Origin: Chitinophaga pinensis
Lineage (GTDB): Bacteria > Bacteroidota > Bacteroidia > SXHM01
DNA length: 8,348 nucleotides
Direction of reading: 5' to 3'
NCBI GenBank assembly: GCA_945889235.1
Contig: CAMDBK010000123.1
Location: 1 to 8,348 of the forward strand
The translations under genes and the position numbers were made by a program. Position 1 is the stretch's first letter, and each line of letters begins with the position of its first letter. Below are positions 1 through 6,506 of the stretch, piece by piece. Below the pieces are notes generated by a model. That model was not told the origin of the DNA. It ran no database searches and worked only from the letters and a program-made list of their open reading frames with translations.

Positions 1-1677
1 AATGGCTTCCTGCCCTGTTCTGCGGACTTTTGCAAGCGCCTCGTAAAGAAATAAGCGCAATAGTTTTTTCATTGCCTCCACTTGTTCTTTGTCAACCCCG
101 ATAGCTATCGGGGCTTTTTTAGCCGAAAGTTTTTGTACACGCAGTAACAATGATTCAGCAATGTAGGCTTCAGCCAATATATCAGCAAGGTTCATGATTA
201 TTTCCTGCTCGTCAACAAGCTTTAATTTCAGTTTGTTTCCGGCAGCTCCAGAAATAAGAAGGAAAACATTTTTCAGACTTTGCACAATTCTTCTTTCTTC
301 ATCAAAACCAGCTTTGCTTTTAAGCGGTAATGTTTGCATAAATAAAAATCCCGGTATCTTTTTCCCGCCATCAAGCAGATTTATTTCTTTGCTTTGAAAT
401 GAACGTTTCATCAATTCTGCAATGGATAACATTCTGTTTATTTCATTTGTTCCTTCATAAATCCTTGTGATGCGTGCATCACGATAACCCATCTCCACAC
501 CTGTTTCCACTGCATAGCCCATACCTCCGTGAATTTGCAAAGCTTCGTCAACTGTATAGTCCAATACTTCAGATCCATATACTTTGAGTATAGCGCACTC
601 CACCGCATATTCGCGCACTGCTTTCAGTTTTGCCAGACTCTTATCAATTCCCTGCGCTTCAAATTCTTTTTGCTTGCGGTCAATATTATTTCCTGTTCTG
701 TAAATCGCAGACTCGGTTGCAAAAGCACGCATAATCATTTCACCGATTTTGTATTTCATGGCGCCAAAATCGCTGATGGGTTTTTTGAACTGATAACGTT
801 CATTGGCATACACCACAGCACGACCTATTGCAAATTTGCAGCCTCCGATAGAGCCTGCTGCCAGCTTGATACGACCGGTGTTAAGAATGTTCAACGCAAT
901 TTTAAATCCTGCTCCGCGCTCCGACAAAAGATTTTCAACAGGCACTTTGCAGTCGTTGAAAAAAACCTGCACCGTTGATGAGCCTTTGATACCCAGTTTC
1001 TTTTCTTCTTTGCCCAATTGAATTCCTCCGAAGTTTTTCTCCACTATAAATGCAGAGAGATTTTCATCTTCTTCAATTTTTGCAAACACAATAAAAATAT
1101 CAGCAAAGCCACCGTTGGTAATCCACATCTTTTGCCCATTGATGAGGTAATGTTTTCCATCGGGAGAAATGGTTGCTTTTGTTTTTCCTGAGTTGGCATC
1201 TGAGCCTGCAGTGGGTTCTGTAAGGCAATAGGACGCCACCAGTTTGGCAGCTGCAATTCCGGGAAGGTATTTTTGTTTCTGCTCTTTTGTTCCGTAGAAA
1301 ACAATGGGCAGCGAACCGATAGAAGTTTGCGCACCAATAGTTGTTGCAAACGAAAATCCCAACGCAATGGCTTCACCAAATAACAGTCCGGTATTGAAAT
1401 CCAGATCCATTCCACCGTATTCTGCTTCAATGGAAAGCCCGCACAGGCCTTGCTCTGCAGACTTTCTCAACAGACCGACAATAACATCCATATCTTTGGA
1501 GGCATCAAGCGAAGCAGCTTTTTCAATTCCCATTCCGTGAATTTCTTTCATGCAAAAATCCTTCACCATGTCACGAATCATGAGTTGTTCTTCGTTCCAT
1601 TCTTCGGCAACAAAAATGTTGTTGTAGTCAGTTTCTTTGATTACAAATTCTCCGCCTTTTAAAAGTTCTGAATTCAT
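1..1677 (-). CDS. Acyl-CoA dehydrogenase, VLCAD/ACAD9-like long form (C-terminus cut by window edge)
   Basis: FAD-dependent alpha,beta-dehydrogenation of acyl-CoA, the first step of fatty-acid beta-oxidation, passing electrons to ETF in the cytoplasm. The frame is open from the ATG at 1677 to base 1 (559 codons, no internal stop), and no stop codon is reached. The visible order is: N-terminal helical domain (about 30-145); middle beta domain with the FAD/substrate signature YCLTEPTAGSDA (150-161) and the KMWITNGG motif near 182-189; C-terminal helical domain with YEGTNEINR at 407-415. E408 is the expected catalytic base by analogy with the Glu of the IxEGT motif in VLCAD. Residues after about 430 form the extra C-terminal region of VLCAD/ACAD9-like proteins. 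Bacteroidota relatives are close to 600 residues, so perhaps 30-45 are missing. The start MNSELLKGGEFVIKE fits the family N-terminus. Chain-length preference cannot be read from sequence. It lies 42 nt downstream of a tRNA with no terminator between, so readthrough is possible. Confidence 0.95.
   Translation of the reverse strand, partial: MNSELLKGGEFVIKETDYNNIFVAEEWNEEQLMIRDMVKDFCMKEIHGMGIEKAASLDASKDMDVIVGLLRKSAEQGLCGLSIEAEYGGMDLDFNTGLLFGEAIALGFSFATTIGAQTSIGSLPIVFYGTKEQKQKYLPGIAAAKLVASYCLTEPTAGSDANSGKTKATISPDGKHYLINGQKMWITNGGFADIFIVFAKIEEDENLSAFIVEKNFGGIQLGKEEKKLGIKGSSTVQVFFNDCKVPVENLLSERGAGFKIALNILNTGRIKLAAGSIGGCKFAIGRAVVYANERYQFKKPISDFGAMKYKIGEMIMRAFATESAIYRTGNNIDRKQKEFEAQGIDKSLAKLKAVREYAVECAILKVYGSEVLDYTVDEALQIHGGMGYAVETGVEMGYRDARITRIYEGTNEINRMLSIAELMKRSFQSKEINLLDGGKKIPGFLFMQTLPLKSKAGFDEERRIVQSLKNVFLLISGAAGNKLKLKLVDEQEIIMNLADILAEAYIAESLLLRVQKLSAKKAPIAIGVDKEQVEAMKKLLRLFLYEALAKVRRTGQEAI
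96..113. repeat. 18-bp perfect palindrome inside the acyl-CoA dehydrogenase gene
   Basis: CCCCGATAGCTATCGGGG is a perfect inverted repeat. On the plus strand it is followed at once by C and six T, so it resembles an intrinsic terminator for plus-strand transcription, although no plus-strand gene precedes it. On the coding strand it encodes an Ala-Pro-Ile-Ala-Ile-Gly stretch in the C-terminal region of the enzyme, keeping the frame. It is GC-rich within AT-rich DNA, so it may be a short dispersed palindromic repeat; a genome search is needed to say. Confidence 0.6.
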
Positions 1678-1698
1678 TTTGTATTTATTTTAGTTGTG

Positions 1699-1706
1699 CG
1701 AAAGTA
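1699..1706 (-). promoter_or_regulatory. Possible -7 promoter box for the acyl-CoA dehydrogenase gene
   Basis: On the minus strand TACTTTCG differs at one base from the Bacteroidota -7 consensus TAnnTTTG. It lies 21 nt before the ATG at 1677, which would give a leader of roughly 15-20 nt. No TTG is visible at the usual -33 distance, because that position falls inside the tRNA. The call rests on the box alone. Confidence 0.35.
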
Positions 1707-1719
1707 GATTATTATTTTG

Positions 1720-1791
1720 TGGTCCCGCCAGGAATCGAACCTGGATCAAGGGTTTCGGAAACCCCCATACTATCCTTTGTACTACGGAACC
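1720..1791 (-). tRNA. tRNA-Arg(CCG), intact copy
   Basis: This 72-nt gene folds as a full cloverleaf. The acceptor stem GGTTCCG/CGGGACC has one G-U pair, and the discriminator is A73 at 1720. The D-stem is GTAC/GTAT with loop AAAGGATA containing the conserved GG. The anticodon stem is GGGGT/ACCCT with loop TTCCGAA, giving anticodon CCG (Arg, codon CGG). The T-arm is CCAGG-TTCGATT-CCTGG. The 3' CCA is not encoded (the next bases are CAA), so it must be added after transcription. The first 10 bases overlap the end of the GIY-YIG ORF. No TAnnTTTG box is visible just upstream, so this copy may depend on transcription coming through the interrupted copy and the nuclease ORF. Confidence 0.95.
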
Positions 1792-2030
1792 AATTTTGTT
1801 TTCATATATTTTCTCCCTGCTGCTGTTTTAAAATATTTTTCTCTTTCAATAGCACTTTTTCTGTTATCAAACTTTTCAAAATAAACAATTTTAAACGGAA
1901 TATATTTTATAATTGACTTTGTGAGTCCAGCATTATGCTGCTTTAATCTTTTTTCAATATCATGACAATGTCCTTTATAATAATAGTCCTCAGCTAAACT
2001 TTTTATTACATATGTATAAAACATATTCAT
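1782..2030 (-). CDS. Small GIY-YIG nuclease-family protein wedged between two tRNA-Arg copies
   Basis: An 82-residue single-domain protein of the UvrC/I-TevI GIY-YIG superfamily. The GIY part is YTYVIKS (5-11) and the YIG part is YYYKG (16-20). The expected catalytic Arg is R28 in IEKRLKQHN, and the metal-binding Glu is E62 or E64 in AIEREKYFKT. No DNA-binding domain is attached. The start may be residue 1 or M3 (MNM); neither has a Shine-Dalgarno sequence, and the first lies 16 nt after the 3' end of the interrupted tRNA. The last residues L-V-P and the TAG stop are encoded by the 5' end of the next tRNA (G1 to G10), so the ORF ends in the acceptor stem and positions 8-10. Short solo GIY-YIG ORFs of this type are common in Bacteroidota; their function is not established. 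Cleavage of tRNA loci, as in a homing-like element, is inference only. Confidence 0.85.
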   Translation of the reverse strand: MNMFYTYVIKSLAEDYYYKGHCHDIEKRLKQHNAGLTKSIIKYIPFKIVYFEKFDNRKSAIEREKYFKTAAGRKYMKTKLVP

Positions 2031-2046
2031 CGTTTAAAATTATTAT

Positions 2047-2178
2047 TGGTCCCGCCAGGAATCGAACCTGGATCAAGGGTTTCGGAAACCCCCATACTAT
2101 CCCCGCCCGTATCGAACGATACCTGCCCGAATAAATTCATTCAGGCGGGCGTTCGGGCGGGCTTTGTACTACGGAACC
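2047..2178 (-). tRNA. tRNA-Arg(CCG), copy interrupted in the D-loop by 60 bp
   Basis: All 72 tRNA bases match the intact copy at 1720-1791, including discriminator A, anticodon CCG and both halves of each stem. The D-loop, however, is split by 60 extra bases (2102-2161) between AAAG and GATA, so the gene spans 132 nt. The D-stem halves GTAC and GTAT remain. The insert folds on itself, so the rest of the cloverleaf could still form as a tRNA with an enlarged D-loop. It may be a pseudogene or a tRNA needing unusual processing; bacterial tRNA introns known to me sit in the anticodon region, not here. A -7-like box lies just upstream, whereas the intact copy lacks one, which suggests this was the original locus. 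Confidence 0.8.
2102..2161. repeat. 60-bp GC-rich palindromic insert with 8-bp terminal inverted repeats
   Basis: Comparing the two tRNA copies defines the insert exactly, to within one base because of a shared edge base. Its ends are perfect 8-bp inverted repeats, CCCGCCCG (2102-2109) and CGGGCGGG (2154-2161). Inside are two further hairpins: GTATCG-AA-CGATAC (2109-2122, sharing its first base with the terminal repeat), and on the minus strand GCCTGAAT/ATTCGGGC, 8 pairs with one G-U around a 6-nt loop. The whole would fold as a three-way junction. It has no coding capacity and no clear target-site duplication. Form and length suit a REP- or MITE-like dispersed element; whether other copies exist cannot be seen here. 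Confidence 0.8.
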
Positions 2179-2187
2179 AAATTACGG

Positions 2188-2195
2188 CAAATATA
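2188..2195 (-). promoter_or_regulatory. Likely -7 promoter box for the tRNA-Arg / GIY-YIG unit
   Basis: TATATTTG on the minus strand matches the Bacteroidota -7 consensus TAnnTTTG in full and lies 9 nt before the first base of the interrupted tRNA. That spacing suits a tRNA transcript with a very short 5' leader. No TTG is found at the usual -33 spacing. If real, it would drive the interrupted tRNA, the GIY-YIG ORF and the intact tRNA as one transcript. Confidence 0.45.
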
Positions 2196-2203
2196 TAAAC
2201 AAC

Positions 2204-2230
2204 AACGCCCGCAGATAATCCGCAGGCGTT
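2204..2230 (-). terminator. Probable weak terminator after the response regulator gene
   Basis: On the minus strand the arms AACGCC (2225-2230) and GGCGTT (2204-2209) form a 6-bp stem around 15 nt that can add two inner G-C pairs. It begins 21 nt after the TAA of the regulator gene and is followed by a T-rich tail (GTTGTTTATATATTT) with interspersed G and A. The tail is not a pure U-run, so termination may be partial. It separates the signalling operon from the tRNA unit. Confidence 0.5.
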
Positions 2231-2251
2231 TTAAAAAACTCTCCGGGAAAT

Positions 2252-3004
2252 TTATACAAACTTTAACCGATTATTCAAATCATCTTTGTAGGAGCCGCCA
2301 ACAGGAATTAATTTTTTATCATCTTCCATTACTATGTTGGGATAATCAATTGCCGCTATTTTATCCAGCCGAACAATGTACGAGCGGTGAACACGCACAA
2401 ACTCTTTATCCATAAGATTTGCCTGCATATCTTTCATGGTAGAGTGTACGGTGTATTTTGCTCCAACGCAATAAATAATAACATAATCTTTCAGCGCTTC
2501 AACATACATTATATCTGACAGTTTTACTTTTACCAACCGTGAATTTGATCTTACAAAAACACAATCTGTTGCATTTTTATCAAACACTATTGAAGAAAAT
2601 AAATCACGCTCTTTTCGCACCTCTTTTTCTTTACTGTGTTTATACAAAGCCATTTCAATGGAGGTGTGCAAATCAATTTCTTTGAATGGTTTGATAATGT
2701 ATCCGTAGGGTTCGGTAATTTTTGCTTTTGCCAATGTGCTTTCATCTGCATAGGCGGTAAGATAAATAACAGGAATATCAAAGCGCTGGCGTATCTGATC
2801 AGCTGCTTCAATACCGCTGAGTTCGCCCTTGAGCATGATGTCCATCAACACCAGATCGGGTTTGTTTTCATCTGCTGCAACAATGGCTTCTTCGCCTGAA
2901 GAAACCGCTACAGGAACATTGTATCCGAGTTTGCGAAGACTGTTTTGAATATCTTTTGCAACAATGCTTTCGTCTTCAACAACCAGAATAGTAATTTTTG
3001 ACAT
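2252..3004 (-). CDS. LytTR-family DNA-binding response regulator
   Basis: A 250-residue cytoplasmic response regulator. The receiver domain (about 4-122) shows the acidic pair E10/D11, phosphoacceptor D55 in LVLMDIMLKG, T83 in YLTAYAD and K105 in IIKPF, so every residue needed for phosphotransfer is present. A linker with charged KEKEVRKERD leads to a LytTR DNA-binding domain (about 143-248) with the typical blocks DIMYVEALKDYVIIY, the HSTMKDM stretch, FVRVHRSYIV and the final VGGSYKDDLNNRL. LytTR regulators usually bind direct repeats upstream of targets; none can be assigned here. The ATG at 3004 lies 6 nt after the stop of the upstream kinase gene, so the two are almost certainly one transcript and a cognate pair. 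No Shine-Dalgarno is visible. The target genes are unknown. Confidence 0.96.
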   Translation of the reverse strand: MSKITILVVEDESIVAKDIQNSLRKLGYNVPVAVSSGEEAIVAADENKPDLVLMDIMLKGELSGIEAADQIRQRFDIPVIYLTAYADESTLAKAKITEPYGYIIKPFKEIDLHTSIEMALYKHSKEKEVRKERDLFSSIVFDKNATDCVFVRSNSRLVKVKLSDIMYVEALKDYVIIYCVGAKYTVHSTMKDMQANLMDKEFVRVHRSYIVRLDKIAAIDYPNIVMEDDKKLIPVGGSYKDDLNNRLKFV

Positions 3005-3010
3005 ATTTTT

Positions 3011-6000
3011 TTATTCGTTAAAAATGATGGTAAATGTAGTTCCTTTTTTTGTTTCCATTTGAATATCTCCGCGTATTTGTCCTGCCAGTGTTACAACTAA
3101 TTGCAGCCCCAACGATTCGGTATCTTTCCAGTTTATGGCTGTGGGAAATCCCTTTCCGTCATCGCTTATAACAAGCTTCAGTTTTCCGCCTTCGAGTTTT
3201 TTTAGTGTAACTGAAAGCACCCCTGTTTCGCGGTCAGTAAACGCATATTTCAGCGCATTTGAAATCAATTCATTTATTATTAATCCGCACGGGATTGAGG
3301 TATCAAGTTTTAGGAAAACCTCATCTAAATCAAATTCCAGCCTAACTCCTTTTTTATTTATTCCATACGAGTGAAATAAATTACTTACAAGGTTTTTTAC
3401 ATACTCATAAAATTTAACGTGCGAAAGATTTTTTCCCTGATAAAGACTTTCATGTATAAATGCCATTGTTTTAATCCTGTCCTGGCTTTCTTTCAGCATT
3501 TCAACAGCGGCCTCGTCTTTGATGTAGGATGATTGCAGATTTAAAATACTGGAGATAACCTGCATGTTGTTTTTTACGCGGTGGTGTACTTCTTTCAACA
3601 ACACTTCTTTTTCTTTCAATGATTCCTGTAGTTCTTTTTCCTGCTGTTTGCGCAGTGTTATGTCTTCAAAAACGGCAACATAATAGTTGGGTGAGCCATG
3701 AATATCGCGCACCAGCGAAACGGTTAGGTTGGCATAAATCTGCGAACCATTTTTGTGAACATAAATTTGCTCGGATGTGAAATTTTTTATTTCACCTCCC
3801 AAGAGCGCATCCCATTTTTTCAGACTTTCTGCAACTTCTGAAGGGTGTGTTAATTCAAAGAACGCTTTTTTATAAAGCTCTGCGGATGTATAGCCAAACA
3901 TATCACACAAGCGCTCATTTACAAGCAAGAAGCGCCCTACCCTACCAATACGCGCAATACCTATATACGCCTGATCATAAACTGCGCGGTGGCGTTCTTC
4001 GCTTAATCTAAGTTCTTCTTCCGCTTTTTTGGCAGCAGTAATATCACGTGAAACTCCCATTGCACCAAACACATTTCCTTCTTCGTCTTTAAGAGAAGAT
4101 GCAGATAAAAATGAAATGAAGAGTGAGCCGTCTTTGCGTTTGTTTACTATTTCATGTGAGCAAACTCCTTCCTTGTGTAGAATTTCCTGCACTTGTTTGT
4201 ATTCTTCTTCATCTGCATAAATTATTGAAACCGGCTTGCCTAATACTTCTTCTCTTGTGTATCCAAATGATTTTTGTGCTGCTAAATTAAATTCATTGAT
4301 ACGGCTGTCAATATCTGTTGCCACAATCATATCAAGCGAACTTTCAATTATACTCTTGTTAAATTTCTGAGTAGTTGCAAGTTTGTTTTGTGTTTTCTTG
4401 CGCTCCACTATTTCGCGCTGCAGTTGCAGATTGGTTTCTTCGGCAATCTGTGCGCGCATTTGTTCACGTGCAAGTGCTTTGCGCGTTGAAATATCATTGA
4501 CAACCAGCTGTATTGATTCTTCTCCTTTAAATTTCACCAAACGGCCGTTAACCTGAATATCGGCAATTTTATTATCGAGGTGGCGCTTTATTTTTATTTC
4601 AATAAAATCGGTGGCTTTCTCTTCGCCTACAGAGGTAAGTAAGTTTATATAATCGCTTTTATACTCTGGCAAAATAAAATCTGCAAGTGGTGAGCGCTTT
4701 ACCTTTGCCTTAGATGTTCCAAGTATTTTTAAAGCGCTTGCGTTTGCGAAAACTACTTTGTTGTTTTCAATAATTAATATCCCATCGGGAAGCGATTCTA
4801 TGTGGCTGCGATAAAGTTCCTGGCTTTCGCGCAACTCTGTTTCGTAGCCTATCCGTTCTGTAATATCAGTAACGGTTGTAATTTTTATTGTTTTCCCGTT
4901 CCATGGAATGTTTTGTCCGCGGGCCTCAACTGTTATTATCGAGCCATCGCGTTTTACGGCCTTAATAACGAACGGGCGATGATAACCGGTTTCAATATTG
5001 TGTTGGGCAATGTCAATAAAATCAGGTGCAATAAAATCTTCTATTTTTTTTCCAATTACTTCTTCTTTGTTAATAAAGCCATGAATGCGCGCATATTGAT
5101 CATTGGCATCTACTATATTTCCTTTTTCACTCATCACAATTCCTTCCATGGTAGCTTCTGACAACAGGCGGAAACGTTCTTCGCTTTCCAGTATTAATTT
5201 TTCTGATTCTTTGCGTTCGGTAATATCTCTTACAATAGCCTGAAGATAGGTCTGGTTTCCAACATTAAAAGCATTTAAACTAACCTCTGCATCAAATAAT
5301 GTCCCGTTCTTTGTCTTGTTTTTCCAGTAAAAGAACTGAGACTTACCCTCCATTGCTCCTTTAATTTTTTCCATTCCTTTTTCAACGGAGCTTTTTCTGT
5401 CCGGCTGTTTTTCGGGTGAAAAATTAAATAGTGTTTTACCTTTTATTTCTTCAGGCGTGCACCCAAACATTTCCTGTGTTTTTTCATTACAGTCAATAAT
5501 GCACATTCCGTTCATTATTAAAATGGAATCATTTGCTTTTGAAAAAAGAAGTCGAAATTTTTCTTCGTTTTCTTTTAATTTTTCTTCTGCCTGCTTTCTG
5601 TCGGTAATGTCAATCATTACTCCAGCCATATATTTATTTCCATCATGCGGTTTTACTTCCATCATGTGGTCTTGAATCCACACCCAGCTGCCGTCAGCTT
5701 TTTTAAACCTGAATTCATAACTTAGCTTATCCGGTTCATTTTGTTTGTGCCATTCAACTATTAACTTATTTGTTCTTTCCCTGTCATCTTCGTGAATCAG
5801 TTTTGGAAAAAGTGTACGATCTTTTTTAAACTCATCCGCTGAATATCCGAGAATTTCTTTGCTGTTTTCTGTAATAAATTCGCTACCTCCACCAGTTTCA
5901 AAAAGAATTACACCTGGAAGATTATTTAATAAAGCAGACAGCCTTGTTTGTGTATTTTCAAGTTGATTTTTTATTTTCATTTTTCTTGACAATACAAAAT

Positions 6001-6499
6001 ATACAAAAAATGAAACAGTAATCAGCGCTGAAACAATATATAGTTTTCCTATGTGCGTATCTTTTGAAATAAGCAACAATACTGATGTATATAAAACCAC
6101 TGGAATGGTAAACCAGAAAAGTTTTTTTCTGGTTTCAATCATAATTTCGCTGAAAAGCAAAACCGCCAGCAACCCAAATGTAAAATCAATGTTATAGTTA
6201 TTAAGATAGGCTAATGTGGAGATGTATGTTACAATGAAGTAATAAAAAATATACGTGTAATCAGGAAGATTCTTTTTTACTCTTTCAGAATAATAACTTA
6301 GCACAAGCAACAAACCCGAAACAAGGCTTATTGCAATGTCAATATATTTTGTATTATTTTCCTGGTATAAAAATAAGGCAAAGCACGGGTAGAGGATAAA
6401 TGCTACCAGCAGGTAAAAACGATTTAAATCTGTGCTGTTTTTTATTAAGAGTTTTTCTCCGGGCCAATCGGGTATTTTGCTTTCAACGCTCTTAATCAT
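3011..6499 (-). CDS. Membrane sensor histidine kinase, six TM segments, six PAS domains, HisKA_2/HATPase_c
   Basis: Numbering is from the longer possible start at 6526 (1171 aa). Six hydrophobic segments (about 37-53, 62-79, 90-108, 115-130, 136-153, 162-179) have only short loops. Six PAS/PAC units follow at about 195-310, 320-440, 445-558, 568-682, 722-835 and 842-960; most end in D-I-T/S-x-R/K linkers. A coiled coil lies at about 683-720. The kinase core begins with LLKEVHHRVKNN (977-987), the HisKA_2 signature; H982, before R, is the likely phosphoacceptor (H981 adjoins it). The ATP domain shows N-box NELISNALKYAF (1085-1096), DDGKGF (1122-1127) and GTTF (1162-1165). I prefer the ATG at 6499 (M10), 7 nt past the upstream stop with an A-rich leader and no overlap; the ATG at 6526 would overlap the upstream gene by 20 nt. 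The ligand is unknown; PAS domains without visible cofactor signatures do not reveal it. It presumably phosphorylates the LytTR regulator encoded next. Confidence 0.95.
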   Translation of the reverse strand: MIKSVESKIPDWPGEKLLIKNSTDLNRFYLLVAFILYPCFALFLYQENNTKYIDIAISLVSGLLLVLSYYSERVKKNLPDYTYIFYYFIVTYISTLAYLNNYNIDFTFGLLAVLLFSEIMIETRKKLFWFTIPVVLYTSVLLLISKDTHIGKLYIVSALITVSFFVYFVLSRKMKIKNQLENTQTRLSALLNNLPGVILFETGGGSEFITENSKEILGYSADEFKKDRTLFPKLIHEDDRERTNKLIVEWHKQNEPDKLSYEFRFKKADGSWVWIQDHMMEVKPHDGNKYMAGVMIDITDRKQAEEKLKENEEKFRLLFSKANDSILIMNGMCIIDCNEKTQEMFGCTPEEIKGKTLFNFSPEKQPDRKSSVEKGMEKIKGAMEGKSQFFYWKNKTKNGTLFDAEVSLNAFNVGNQTYLQAIVRDITERKESEKLILESEERFRLLSEATMEGIVMSEKGNIVDANDQYARIHGFINKEEVIGKKIEDFIAPDFIDIAQHNIETGYHRPFVIKAVKRDGSIITVEARGQNIPWNGKTIKITTVTDITERIGYETELRESQELYRSHIESLPDGILIIENNKVVFANASALKILGTSKAKVKRSPLADFILPEYKSDYINLLTSVGEEKATDFIEIKIKRHLDNKIADIQVNGRLVKFKGEESIQLVVNDISTRKALAREQMRAQIAEETNLQLQREIVERKKTQNKLATTQKFNKSIIESSLDMIVATDIDSRINEFNLAAQKSFGYTREEVLGKPVSIIYADEEEYKQVQEILHKEGVCSHEIVNKRKDGSLFISFLSASSLKDEEGNVFGAMGVSRDITAAKKAEEELRLSEERHRAVYDQAYIGIARIGRVGRFLLVNERLCDMFGYTSAELYKKAFFELTHPSEVAESLKKWDALLGGEIKNFTSEQIYVHKNGSQIYANLTVSLVRDIHGSPNYYVAVFEDITLRKQQEKELQESLKEKEVLLKEVHHRVKNNMQVISSILNLQSSYIKDEAAVEMLKESQDRIKTMAFIHESLYQGKNLSHVKFYEYVKNLVSNLFHSYGINKKGVRLEFDLDEVFLKLDTSIPCGLIINELISNALKYAFTDRETGVLSVTLKKLEGGKLKLVISDDGKGFPTAINWKDTESLGLQLVVTLAGQIRGDIQMETKKGTTFTIIFNE

Positions 6500-6506
6500 T
6501 TTTATT

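Noticed and set aside
529..978. A 149-codon open frame on the plus strand
   Set aside because: It is antisense to the acyl-CoA dehydrogenase gene, whose protein has clear family motifs throughout; the plus-strand product has no recognisable domain and is rich in Cys, Phe and His, typical of a shadow frame.
1044..1430. A 128-codon open frame on the minus strand within acyl-CoA dehydrogenase, as a sign of a frameshift
   Set aside because: I checked the dehydrogenase frame codon by codon from 1677 to 1 and found no stop; the motifs on both sides are in that single frame, so the other frame is a shadow.
2102..2161. Group I or group II intron in the tRNA
   Set aside because: At 60 bp it is far too short for either core, it lies in the D-loop, and its sequence is explained by inverted repeats.
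1720..2178. CRISPR-like or att-site reading of the repeated tRNA sequences
   Set aside because: There are only two copies, both full tRNA genes, and no integrase or cas gene is in the window; a tRNA duplication around a GIY-YIG ORF explains the repeat.
2164..2415. A plus-strand open frame starting in the tRNA region
   Set aside because: It starts inside the interrupted tRNA and runs antisense into the response regulator gene; the product resembles no family.
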